Shown piece by piece: positions 6,812-14,295 of a stretch of 14,295 nt of DNA. The notes beneath the pieces are model-generated. The model made no database searches. It saw only the letters and a list, made by a program, of their open reading frames with translations, and had not been told where the DNA came from. Origin of the DNA: Akkermansiaceae bacterium UBA5688 (GTDB lineage: Bacteria; Verrucomicrobiota; Verrucomicrobiia; Verrucomicrobiales; Akkermansiaceae); assembly GCA_002420315.1 (NCBI GenBank), contig DIHU01000003.1, positions 1-14,295 on the forward strand, given 5' to 3'. The translations under genes and the position numbers were made by a program. How positions within the stretch are numbered: position 1 is the stretch's first letter; each line of letters opens with the position of its first letter.

Positions 6812-9157
6812 CTACTGGATCTGGATGAGTTCGTGGGCGCTTAACAAAACTTGTGCATATTGATGCCAACTTTTGGCACTTAGATTATCGCCAATCCATT
6901 GCTTCCCAAGCTCAATTTCGGCAGGATCCGGGAAACGAGAATAAAGTTGTTGATAGGCTCTTTTAATTCGCTCGGAAATTGGCTCCTTTAAGCCGTTAAG
7001 ATGATCGCCCAAGGTTCTCGCTCGCTCGTTCATAAAAGGACTATTCATCATAAAGAGATATTGCTGAGGGACAGTGCTGGTTGGGCGGGACGCACTTGTG
7101 GAAACCGCCGCCGGAAAATCGAAAAGACGCAGGAAGGCATCGGACTCAAAACGGTCGCCGGTGCGGCTGATGGTCGCGTAGAGAGTACGGCGCTTACTCC
7201 GTAGAATCTCCCCATCAGGTTTCCCCCCAACTCTTTGATCAAGTTCGCCAGTGACAGCGAGCAAGGAATCACGCCAAGATTCAACCTCGAGCCGGCGAGG
7301 GTTCATTCGCCACAGAAAATTATTATCTCCATCCACCGTGAATTTTTCTTTGTCAAATCGGCTGCTCATTTGCCATGTCGACGAAAGCATGATCTGGCGA
7401 TGAAGCCGTTTCAGCGACCACCCATGTTCGACAAAATCGTGGGCGAGCCAGTCGAGTAGTTGGGGATGGGTCGGTTTTTCACCGAGAACCCCAAAGTTAC
7501 TAGGAGTTCTCACAAGAGCTTTGCCAAAATGCCATTGCCAGACCCGGTTGACGATGACCCGAGCGGTGAGGGGATTGTCTGGAGCGGTGACAGATTGGGC
7601 CAGTTCGCGGCGCCCGCTGCCCTCAGTATAGGGTGATGGCGATTCTCCAGCGAGGATTTGGATGAATCGGCGAGGAACCAATTCTCCCTTCTTTCGTAAA
7701 TCACCCCTCAAGGCAACGTGCATGTTGTTCTTGCCAGCCTCTTGAAGAACATGAGCCGTCTCATATTTTTTGGGAGCTACTTTCTTCAAACGATCCAACT
7801 CGGCACGCATCGTAGCGACCTTCTTCTTAGCTTCTTCCCCCATCAATTTCTCGATGTCTTTCCGCTCGATCTTCAGCCGTTTACTCTCGTCGTTAAGGAA
7901 CTGATTGACCGCATTATTCTGGTTTTTGATTGCGTCCTGACCTTGCCTGTATGCGTCAACGACACCTTGGGGCGCGAGAGGGTGCTCGCCAATTCGGGTG
8001 TTTCTGAAAATACCAGCAATTGCGTAGTAGTCCTGCGTCGTAATAGGATCAAATTTATGATCATGACATCGTGCACAAGCGGTGGTTAAGCCAAGGAAGG
8101 CCCGGGAAAAGGTATCAACCCGGTCTGAAAGCGTCTCGGCTTGGGCCTGTGCTTTGGCCTCCGGGTCACCCCCATCAGAGGTATAATTTGGGCCAACCAC
8201 AAAGAAGCCAGTCGCAACTGGGTCCGGATGATCATCGATGACATCCCCCGAAATTTGACGGGAAACAAACTCGTTATACGGCATGTCAGAATTCAAGGCA
8301 TTGACAACCCAGTCACGATATCGCCAGGCATCTGGCAGCGCCCTATTATCACCAAATCCACCCAGGCCATCGCTGTAACGCGCAACGTCGAGCCAATGTC
8401 TTGCCCAACGTTCGCCGTAATGATCCGAGGCTAAAAGTCGGTCGACAACTTTCTCGAAAGCATTTGCCGCTGCGTCCTCGAGAAACCCCTCGACTTGTTC
8501 CGGTGTCGGCGGAAGCCCTGTCAAATCAAGATAGGCCCGGCGTATGAGAATCCGCTTTTCAGCAGACGCATTCGGCTCGAGGTTCTTTGCTTCAAGTTTT
8601 GAAAGTGTATAGTAATCAATCGGCGACCGAGGCCAGGAGCGGTTTTCGACTGGCGGCAAGTCGGATTTTTTAACTGGTTTGAATGACCAATGCTCCCGAC
8701 GAAAACGATCCCAATCGTAGGCTTCCTTAGGTTGAGCTTGGGCGATTTCGGAGGTCGACTCCGCCCGAGGCCAGGGAGCACCCATTTTCACCCAGTCGGT
8801 CAAGATTTTGATTTGTTCATCCTTTAATTTTCCCTTCGGGGGCATCTCCATGTCTTCGTTGCGGTAATTCACCGCTTCGACGAGAAAGCTTTTAGAAGGA
8901 TCTCCCGGTGTAAGAGCAGATCCTGAATCTCCTCCCTTCAGGAGCCCAGCCCGTGAATCGAGAAAAAGCCCTGCTTTCAATTTTCCTTTTTCCTCTGCCT
9001 TGGCCGAGTGACACCGATAGCATTTGTCGGCAAGAAGCGGCCGCACTTTATTCTCGAAAAATTCAAGCTGTTCGGCGTTCGGAGTTGCCGTGTCGACCGC
9101 AACTGCCGAAAAAACCCCAAAAAAGTTGGCGATTAAAACGATCGAACCCACTTTCAT
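6812..9157 (-). CDS. PSCyt1-DUF1549-DUF1553 haem protein (PSD1 family)
   Basis: This 781-residue protein begins with a Sec signal (residues 1-20) and a planctomycete-type cytochrome c domain (PSCyt1). The haem site is C46-Y-R-C49-H50, and MPP at 105-107 supplies a likely axial Met. DUF1549 covers about 175-390, with RRAYLDLTGLPPTPEQ (206-221), YGERWARHWLDVARYSDG (247-264) and a second CxxCH, C361-A-R-C364-H365 (in the sequence CARCHDHKFDPIT). A charged, probably coiled-coil linker covers about 405-470. DUF1553 covers about 515-775, with NRVWQWHFGKALVRTPSNFG (537-556), HPQLLDWLA, MLSSTWQMSS and RRLEVESWRDSLL. It is shorter than many relatives because no LamG-like insert is present between the two DUFs. 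The catalytic role is unknown, and the two haem motifs suggest periplasmic electron transfer. It is the first gene of a likely two-gene operon with DUF1501. Confidence 0.95.
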   Translation of the reverse strand: MKVGSIVLIANFFGVFSAVAVDTATPNAEQLEFFENKVRPLLADKCYRCHSAKAEEKGKLKAGLFLDSRAGLLKGGDSGSALTPGDPSKSFLVEAVNYRNEDMEMPPKGKLKDEQIKILTDWVKMGAPWPRAESTSEIAQAQPKEAYDWDRFRREHWSFKPVKKSDLPPVENRSWPRSPIDYYTLSKLEAKNLEPNASAEKRILIRRAYLDLTGLPPTPEQVEGFLEDAAANAFEKVVDRLLASDHYGERWARHWLDVARYSDGLGGFGDNRALPDAWRYRDWVVNALNSDMPYNEFVSRQISGDVIDDHPDPVATGFFVVGPNYTSDGGDPEAKAQAQAETLSDRVDTFSRAFLGLTTACARCHDHKFDPITTQDYYAIAGIFRNTRIGEHPLAPQGVVDAYRQGQDAIKNQNNAVNQFLNDESKRLKIERKDIEKLMGEEAKKKVATMRAELDRLKKVAPKKYETAHVLQEAGKNNMHVALRGDLRKKGELVPRRFIQILAGESPSPYTEGSGRRELAQSVTAPDNPLTARVIVNRVWQWHFGKALVRTPSNFGVLGEKPTHPQLLDWLAHDFVEHGWSLKRLHRQIMLSSTWQMSSRFDKEKFTVDGDNNFLWRMNPRRLEVESWRDSLLAVTGELDQRVGGKPDGEILRSKRRTLYATISRTGDRFESDAFLRLFDFPAAVSTSASRPTSTVPQQYLFMMNSPFMNERARTLGDHLNGLKEPISERIKRAYQQLYSRFPDPAEIELGKQWIGDNLSAKSWHQYAQVLLSAHELIQIQ

Positions 9158-9426
9158 TAGGAAATTTTACGCTTAGAGAGCGTCAATCTTTCTGAAAGGA
9201 ATATTTTTTAGAGCCAATTTCTCTATTTGGAGGGGCTCAGAGCCCGAAATTCGGTGAGAAGGGTATTTCCAACAGCAACAAACTATCCTGCCCGCAAGGG
9301 GGTATGGCTGAGGAAAGTTTTTTAAAATGCATCTTGTCAAATTTTATTTGAAGTGTTTTTCTAACAGAACGCCTGTAGGCAAATCGTCTCTGGGCAACCC
9401 AATTAACAAAGAACCCCTCATTAGTA
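9158..9426. promoter_or_regulatory. Divergent intergenic region between the two arms
   Basis: This 269 bp region lies between the divergent starts at 9157 (minus) and 9427 (plus), so it should hold promoters for both. It carries short inverted repeats: CTTTC-T-GAAAG at 9188-9198, GGGCTC-A-GAGCCC at 9233-9245, and TCAAAT-TTT-ATTTGA around 9338-9352. The last sits in an A/T-rich stretch beginning TTGTCA, which could be a -35 box for the plus-strand gene, though no good -10 follows at the right distance. No gene-like frame is seen. Confidence 0.5.
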
Positions 9427-10095
9427 ATGATTAATAAAAAATCCGCTTTTTTTGCCCTTAGCGCCCTCGGACTTTTGACCAACGCCAACGCCGCTACAAT
9501 AGGATTTGGCACTGATTTACCTAATCCAGCTCAGGATACAGCGTCAAATGGCACCAACAACCAGATGCGCCAAAATATCAATACCACTGACACCGTGGTC
9601 CTCGGCGCGGGAACCTATCAAGCAGTATCTTGGTCCTACAATGCTGCTGCCGATGCGACAAATGGAGCGACTCAGCCCGTTTTTCCATTTCTCACAATCG
9701 TCAATGGGGTCGCAAATCACACTGTTGTGGCATATGGTCTCACAATCGACACCGAACCTGGTGTTAACACTGATGTTCCCTTCGGTGGAGCCAACAATAC
9801 CTTCACTATCGGAGAAGGTGGTGCAACGATCGCCGCTGGGGTGCAAAACCCGAGTGCAAACGGCCACCAGAATAGCATCCTGACCGATACCTCCTTTGGA
9901 ATTACAGATCATGCGAATTCGGGGAATTTCGATGACGCTGGCAGCGTTGGAGCGACACTTGACAGCTTTGGGTTCGCAAATCTTCCCCGAACCTACGGGT
10001 TCTCGATTGAGGTCGTGGCTGTGCCCGAGCCATCAACTTCCCTTCTCTCATTAATCGCGGTCGCTGGATTCTGCGGAATGCGACGCCGCCGCTAG
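9427..10095 (+). CDS. Short secreted PEP-CTERM protein
   Basis: This 222-residue protein has a signal peptide (1-22, end ANA), one beta-rich domain (23-196) and a PEP-CTERM sorting tail (199-222). The tail shows VPEPS, then a hydrophobic segment (LLSLIAVAGFCG), then MRRRR. PEP-CTERM tails are recognised and processed by an exosortase, and the proteins usually end up in the envelope or extracellular matrix. No exosortase is in this window. I cannot name the central domain. It is low in Cys and Lys and rich in Gly, Asn, Thr and Asp, with landmarks DTVVLGAGTY (57-66), NGATQPVFPF (78-87), EGGATIAAG, SILTDTSFGITDHAN and NLPRTYGFSIEV. The same domain forms the N-terminus of the next gene with about 71 percent identity by hand alignment. 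The stop is followed by an intrinsic terminator. The start has no Shine-Dalgarno sequence, but the signal peptide begins right at this ATG. Confidence 0.88.
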   Translation: MINKKSAFFALSALGLLTNANAATIGFGTDLPNPAQDTASNGTNNQMRQNINTTDTVVLGAGTYQAVSWSYNAAADATNGATQPVFPFLTIVNGVANHTVVAYGLTIDTEPGVNTDVPFGGANNTFTIGEGGATIAAGVQNPSANGHQNSILTDTSFGITDHANSGNFDDAGSVGATLDSFGFANLPRTYGFSIEVVAVPEPSTSLLSLIAVAGFCGMRRRR

Positions 10096-10122
10096 ATCCC
10101 AATCTTATACTTTCAAGCAGAG

Positions 10123-10157
10123 CGCAGGTTCGGTTAATCCCAATCCTGCGTTTTTTT
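10123..10157 (+). terminator. Intrinsic terminator after the PEP-CTERM gene
   Basis: A perfect outer stem CGCAGG (10123-10128) with CCTGCG (10145-10150) is followed at once by seven T residues (10151-10157). The stem can extend inward with two mismatches (TTCGG against CCAAT). It lies 28 bp after the stop codon of the PEP-CTERM gene and 45 bp before the next start, so it separates the short and long paralogues in the plus direction. Confidence 0.8.
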
Positions 10158-10201
10158 CACCCGCTAAAACGGTATAAAAAGATTCAAATAGATTCATTAA
10201 T
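10158..10201 (+). promoter_or_regulatory. Possible promoter or leader of the 689-residue gene
   Basis: Only 44 bp separate the terminator T-run from the next ATG. They contain TATAAA at 10173-10178, a possible -10 box, and a heptamer AGATTCA repeated with a 10 bp period (10180-10186 and 10190-10196). No good -35 lies at the usual distance upstream, where the terminator T-run sits. Expression may therefore depend on this weak promoter, on read-through, or on both. Confidence 0.3.
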
Positions 10202-12271
10202 ATGAACATACAGACCAGCACCAGAAATTTACTGGCCGCCTCCATCAGTTTCGCTCTGATGGCAGGAGCAAGTGCCGCTACCATCGGCTTTGGGCCGGAC
10301 CTATTGGGCGTTCAAGACACCCAATCCAATGGCACGAACAACCAGATGCGCCAGAACATCAACATCACCGATACCGTATTCCTCGCTGCCGGAATCTACC
10401 GGGCGACGACCTGGGACTATCAAGCCGGAGAAGATGCTTCAAACGGCGCTACCCAGCCAGTATTCCCTTTCGTAACCCTTGTGAACGGTCCTGGGAACCA
10501 TACCGTCCTCGCCTTCGGGGCCACTATCGACACTGAACCAGGAATCCAGAACCTAGTTCCCTTCGGTGGAACCGACGACACTTTCGTTGTTCCCGAAGGA
10601 GGTGCTACCATCGCAGCGGGCATTCAAAATACGAATGCCGATGCGGTCCAAAACAGCATCCTGACCGATACAAGCTTCGGCACAACCGACCACGCGAACG
10701 GATTAAATTTTGACGAAGCGGGCAGCGTTGGAGCCTCACTCACCTCGTTCGGACATGCAAACCTTCCTCGCACCTATGCCTTTTCGGTCGAAGTGGAACC
10801 GGTCGAACTCTCTAACCCAACACCCCCGGTCGTCACCGGTATAAAACCTAGCCTCAACTCAACCGAAGTCGCGATTAGCAGTGACCTGGTAGCGACATTC
10901 GACGAAATGATCGTGGCCGGTAACGGCAACATTACAATCAAGAACCTGACCGACTCGACTCAGATCGCGATTCCGGTTAGCGACGCCCAAGTCACCATCA
11001 AGGGTGTTTTCTTGACCATCAAACCAACTGAATCTCTCGAAGGAGGCAAAGCATACGCCATCCAGATCGATGCTACCGCGATCGATGACACAACAGGAGA
11101 TAACTTTACTGGAATCGAAGATGACGTGACATGGGCCTTCACTACGGCTGCGCCCGACTTTGACGCCCCGAAGATAGAAACCATCTATCCCGCCATTGGC
11201 GGAATAGATGTCCCCCTTGTAAGTGATCTCGAAGCGACTTTTGACGAACGAATCGCGATCGGCAGTGGTGATATCGTTTTAAAGAATCTCACCGACGGAA
11301 CAGAGGTTGCAATCCCGGTGGGCGATGCCCAAGTTTCAATCTCAGGTAGCGTCATGACAATCGACCCGATAGACGATCTCGAGCTTGGTAAAAACTATGC
11401 TGTCAAGATTGCTCCTACCGCAATCGATGACTTGGCAGGAAATAGCTTTGTGGGAATTAGCGATAACACAACTTGGAATTTTGCGACCCGGATCCCGGTG
11501 ATTGGCGGTAGTATTATCGGTCCAGGTTCCGATATCACAGAAGCGATCCAATATGACACCGCCAATCAAGAGCGCCTCAACATTGATCGAACAGCCTTTA
11601 CCACCCTTAATGCGGGCACCTACAACGTGACCGACTGGAAACTCAACGTCGTTAGGAGCAATGACGGCACCGGAGAAGTTACCCCAATGCTCCTGACCGG
11701 AACACCGCCATCCTATTCTATCTTGTGGCTCGGATCAGCATTCGATCCGGATCTCGATGGCATTCAAACCGTACTAGAGACAGGGAGCTTCACTCTCGAA
11801 GCTCCGACAGATATTTACGCTGGATTCTTCACAACCAACTTAGGTTCCGAAATCATTGGGACAGACATCGATAATTCAGGCTCCGGATTCAGTTCAACTG
11901 ATCACGCCAACAATTTTATCGAGCCCACCGAGGTTGGAGAAACGATCGACAATTTCAGCCACTCCGGACTCGGTAGAACCTACGCTTTTGAGATTAACGT
12001 GGTAGAAGGCTCACAAAAGAGTCTTCAGATTACTAACATCAAATACCTCGATGAAGAAACCCCAAGAGTAGAATTCACCTTTAATTCCACTCCTGGACGT
12101 ATCTATTTGATTGAGGCTTCCACCTCCCTGAAGCCCAATGGAGAACCCGGAGGATGGATCGAACTCGATGACGGTTTTGAAGCCGAAGGGGACGAGAGCA
12201 CATACGTAGATTTTCTTTCATTCGTCACTGGTCCACGCGTCTTCTACCGTGTTAAATTGATGCCGCGTTAA
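10202..12271 (+). CDS. Secreted protein with two copies of the paralogous domain flanking Ig-like repeats
   Basis: This 689-residue protein has a signal peptide (1-25, end ASA) and five further parts. Residues 26-198 are a near-copy of the domain of the preceding PEP-CTERM protein. Residues about 208-315 and 320-428 are two similar Ig-like domains of the Big_5/SbsA type. They share the pattern ATFDE, KNLTD, (A/I)IPV, TIKP or TIDP, AIDD and a final W-x-F-(T/A)T strand. Residues about 435-601 are a third, diverged copy of the first domain, with LNAGTYNVTDW, FSSTDHANNF and GRTYAFEINVV. Residues 603-689 are a C-terminal module (IYLIEASTSL, then GPRVFYRVKL) common at the ends of verrucomicrobial proteins. 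No PEP-CTERM tail or membrane anchor is visible, so the protein is probably released or held non-covalently. The alternating layout suggests an adhesive or binding role at the cell surface, which is inference. The next gene begins 16 bp downstream and is probably cotranscribed. Confidence 0.88.
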   Translation: MNIQTSTRNLLAASISFALMAGASAATIGFGPDLLGVQDTQSNGTNNQMRQNINITDTVFLAAGIYRATTWDYQAGEDASNGATQPVFPFVTLVNGPGNHTVLAFGATIDTEPGIQNLVPFGGTDDTFVVPEGGATIAAGIQNTNADAVQNSILTDTSFGTTDHANGLNFDEAGSVGASLTSFGHANLPRTYAFSVEVEPVELSNPTPPVVTGIKPSLNSTEVAISSDLVATFDEMIVAGNGNITIKNLTDSTQIAIPVSDAQVTIKGVFLTIKPTESLEGGKAYAIQIDATAIDDTTGDNFTGIEDDVTWAFTTAAPDFDAPKIETIYPAIGGIDVPLVSDLEATFDERIAIGSGDIVLKNLTDGTEVAIPVGDAQVSISGSVMTIDPIDDLELGKNYAVKIAPTAIDDLAGNSFVGISDNTTWNFATRIPVIGGSIIGPGSDITEAIQYDTANQERLNIDRTAFTTLNAGTYNVTDWKLNVVRSNDGTGEVTPMLLTGTPPSYSILWLGSAFDPDLDGIQTVLETGSFTLEAPTDIYAGFFTTNLGSEIIGTDIDNSGSGFSSTDHANNFIEPTEVGETIDNFSHSGLGRTYAFEINVVEGSQKSLQITNIKYLDEETPRVEFTFNSTPGRIYLIEASTSLKPNGEPGGWIELDDGFEAEGDESTYVDFLSFVTGPRVFYRVKLMPR

Positions 12272-12287
12272 TCTGGCCAGACAAAGT

Positions 12288-14295
12288 ATGGCATTTAGTG
12301 GGACTCCCCTTGCTTTCACGCTAGCCCTTGGCTTCCTCGGATTAGTATGTCACCCCGTGTCGGCATCTTCCGATGGAGTTGTCGTATTTAATGAGGTGCA
12401 ATACAACCCGGCGGGGTCCGATGAAAGTGGCGAATGGATCGAATTGTTTAACCAAATGGGAATCATCACCGACATCTCAGGATGGCGGATCGATGGCATT
12501 GGGTATACTTTTCCAAAAGGCACCCTCGTAGACCCTGGCAGTTACATCGTGATCGCAAAGACGCCGAGTGCTGGCGAGTTTGGCCCGTTCACCGGGAATA
12601 TCGATAATGGTGGTGAGCGCTTGAGACTTTATAACCAAAGCGACCGCCTCATGGACCAGCTCGACTTTGGAGATGATGGTCGATGGCCGGCCGCTGCAGA
12701 CGGATCAGGAGCGACACTCGCCAAGCTTAAGGAGTATACCGCCAGTGGCAGATCAGACCTGTGGACTTATTCGGAGCAACTCGGAGGGACACGCCTAGCG
12801 GCCAACTTCCCTGATGCCGGAAGCTCTCCTCCCACGACGACCGTAGAGTTGATCTCTCTTGCTGACGTTTGGAGATATAAGGACACTTCGGCTGATCCAG
12901 GCGCAGGCTGGGCTGCGATCGCGCATCCAATTGGGGGTGATTGGAAGTCAGGGGCAGGCGGAATCGGCTTCGAAAGCGGTACTACCATTTCTCTGGGGAC
13001 AGTGCTGAGCCACCCGAATGCCAACCCAAGCTATGTGTCCACTTATTACTATGAACGCGAGTTCGACTTAAGTGCCGCGCAGTTGTCGGGATTGCAGTCT
13101 CTCAAATTGCGGCACGGCTTTGATGACGGCGCGGTGGTCTATCTCAATGGAACGGAAGTTCTACGGGTGAATATGCCTGCCGGATTCATCGACGCTAGCA
13201 CCTCAGCTCTCAGTGGTGTAGAAATCGACAACCTTTCAGCCGATATGACACTCGCGACCAGCTCCCTGGTTTCGGGAAGTAACCGGATTTCGGTTGAAGT
13301 CCATCAGGAAAGAATCGGCAGCAGTGACACCGTGTTCGGAGTCGAGCTGGATGTGGAATTTGCCGACGTGATTCCGAGTTCCGTTCCGATGCTTTCATTT
13401 AATGAAGTGCCGCCCGCGACTGAGGCCAGCTTTTGGGTAGAATTAATCAATCCCGGTCCAGCTAATATCGATCTCACGGGAATCGTCATCTCGGCTGGTA
13501 ATGATCCATTGCGCCGGTATCAGCTCGAGGCCGGGCAGCTCGCCCCGGGAGCCCTACTTTTGATTGATGAAGCTACTCTCGGCTTCAAGCCTGCTGATGG
13601 AGAGAAACTTTTTCTTTTTGATGCCAACGACACAGTGGTTCTCGACGCCCGCGAGGCGACTGGGAGGCTCCGCGGCCGTGCCGAAGAAAGGAAGGGAGCT
13701 TGGTGCTATCCGAACATTGCCACGCCAGGTTTGCCGAATGTTTTTGTGTTCAATCAAGACATCGTGATTAGTGAAATCGCCTACAACCCGCCAGGTCTTG
13801 GCGGCAGTCCTGGGGTGCCTCCAACATTCGAGGTCATTCCACTCGTAGCGATGGAAGACAGCTGGAGGTATAATAGTAACGACGTCGATTTGACGTCTAG
13901 TTGGGCGACAGAGGATCATCCGTCTATCGGCGATTGGACCACTGCGAGAGGGCCAATTGGTTTTGAAAGTGGTGCTTTGCCGGTGCCGCTTTCAACGGTG
14001 CTTAGCAATTATACATCGTCGACCGTGACTTACTACTACGAGACGGACTTTGTTGTCTCAGCGGAGGTTTTCAACACCGCTGAATCGCTGGTAATGACCC
14101 ATCAAATCGATGACGGAGCCGCGTTCTACATCAACGGGGTGCGCGTTGGCGAATTTAACTTATCATCGGGTACACTTAACCCAGAAACGCTTGCAAGTTC
14201 GAGCGTTGGCAACGCGGCTATTGAGACTTTGGAAATCCCAGTGTCTAGTCTCATCCTCGGCGTAAACCGACTCTCGGTGGAGGTGCATCAGAGTA
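12288..14295 (+). CDS. Secreted lamin-tail-domain protein, 3' end beyond window
   Basis: An open frame of 669 codons runs from the ATG at 12288 off the right edge with no stop. Residues 1-26 are a signal peptide (end VSA). A lamin tail domain (LTD) covers about 31-150, with VVVFNEVQYNPAG, EWIELFN and a GWRIDG strand. A galactose-binding-like beta domain covers about 185-357, with WRYKD, GGIGFESG, YYYEREF, DDGAVVYLNG and ISVEVHQ. A second, weaker LTD covers about 365-485 (LSFNEVP, FWVELINPG, IDLTGIVIS). A fresh LTD-like first strand (VISEIAYNPPG, about 492-502) leads directly into a second galactose-binding-like domain (517 onward, with WRYN, GPIGFESG, YYYETDF, DDGAAFYING, LSVEVHQ). This mix is typical of large PVC surface proteins that may also carry a CotH-like kinase domain, none of which is visible in the part present. 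Such proteins are thought to act in surface attachment or polymer binding. The start follows the 689-residue gene by 16 bp and has no Shine-Dalgarno sequence. Confidence 0.88.
   Translation, partial: MAFSGTPLAFTLALGFLGLVCHPVSASSDGVVVFNEVQYNPAGSDESGEWIELFNQMGIITDISGWRIDGIGYTFPKGTLVDPGSYIVIAKTPSAGEFGPFTGNIDNGGERLRLYNQSDRLMDQLDFGDDGRWPAAADGSGATLAKLKEYTASGRSDLWTYSEQLGGTRLAANFPDAGSSPPTTTVELISLADVWRYKDTSADPGAGWAAIAHPIGGDWKSGAGGIGFESGTTISLGTVLSHPNANPSYVSTYYYEREFDLSAAQLSGLQSLKLRHGFDDGAVVYLNGTEVLRVNMPAGFIDASTSALSGVEIDNLSADMTLATSSLVSGSNRISVEVHQERIGSSDTVFGVELDVEFADVIPSSVPMLSFNEVPPATEASFWVELINPGPANIDLTGIVISAGNDPLRRYQLEAGQLAPGALLLIDEATLGFKPADGEKLFLFDANDTVVLDAREATGRLRGRAEERKGAWCYPNIATPGLPNVFVFNQDIVISEIAYNPPGLGGSPGVPPTFEVIPLVAMEDSWRYNSNDVDLTSSWATEDHPSIGDWTTARGPIGFESGALPVPLSTVLSNYTSSTVTYYYETDFVVSAEVFNTAESLVMTHQIDDGAAFYINGVRVGEFNLSSGTLNPETLASSSVGNAAIETLEIPVSSLILGVNRLSVEVHQS

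Larger units (their letters stand above)
9493..10795 (+). repeat. Tandem coding duplication (two direct copies of one domain)
   Basis: Codons at 9493-10014 (174 residues) and 10277-10795 (173 residues) encode copies of the same domain. They align end to end with one single-codon gap, and I counted about 124 identical residues by hand. The copies lie in separate genes, split by the first gene's sorting tail, a terminator and the next signal peptide. Identity stops abruptly after FS(I/V)EV, where one copy passes to VPEPS and the other to Ig-like repeats. Confidence 0.85.

Noticed and set aside
9237..9512. A 91-codon minus-strand frame in the divergent region
   Set aside because: It overlaps the signal peptide of the PEP-CTERM gene on the other strand and has no recognisable motif. 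The region is better read as regulatory.
13554..13919. A 121-codon minus-strand frame inside the lamin-tail gene
   Set aside because: The plus-strand frame is open across the whole region and carries LTD and beta-domain motifs, so the antisense frame is a shadow.
1..14295. CRISPR array, tRNA genes, insertion sequences or phage genes
   Set aside because: I saw no regularly spaced repeats, cloverleaf-like sequence, transposase motif or terminal inverted repeats. The only repeats are coding paralogues and short dyads.

Overview
The window suggests a marine-type bacterium of the PVC group, most likely Verrucomicrobiota. The evidence is gene content: a PVC-type propeller dehydrogenase with HEAT repeats, a DUF1549/DUF1553 protein with a PSCyt1 cytochrome domain next to a DUF1501 protein, a large secreted sulfatase, a PEP-CTERM protein ending in an Arg cluster, and a lamin-tail-domain protein. 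The assignment is by family knowledge, not by any marker gene. There are no rRNA or tRNA genes, no CRISPR array and no transposase.

Left arm, minus strand (1-9157). Reading in the direction of transcription: a cytochrome/DUF1549/DUF1553 protein (9157-6812), 4 bp before a Tat-exported DUF1501 protein (6807-5365); a 225 bp gap; a 1003-residue secreted type I sulfatase with extra beta domains at both ends (5139-2128); a 106 bp gap; a small cupin (2021-1662); and the start of a PVC dehydrogenase/HEAT protein that runs off the left edge. Such genes occur together in PVC bacteria in loci thought to break down sulfated polysaccharides. Here the sulfatase would remove sulfate esters outside the cytoplasm, and the haem and propeller proteins would be periplasmic redox partners. 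That joint role is inference.

Divergent intergenic region (9158-9426). It separates the two arms and holds several short inverted repeats.

Right arm, plus strand (9427-14295). A 222-residue PEP-CTERM protein ends at a clear intrinsic terminator. A 689-residue secreted protein follows whose N-terminal 170 residues are a close copy of the first protein, followed by two Ig-like domains, a third, degenerate copy of the same domain, and a C-terminal beta module. Only 16 bp further on begins a lamin-tail-domain surface protein that runs off the right edge. The paralogous domain family in these two proteins is the least explained element of the window. None of the eight gene starts has a recognisable Shine-Dalgarno sequence.
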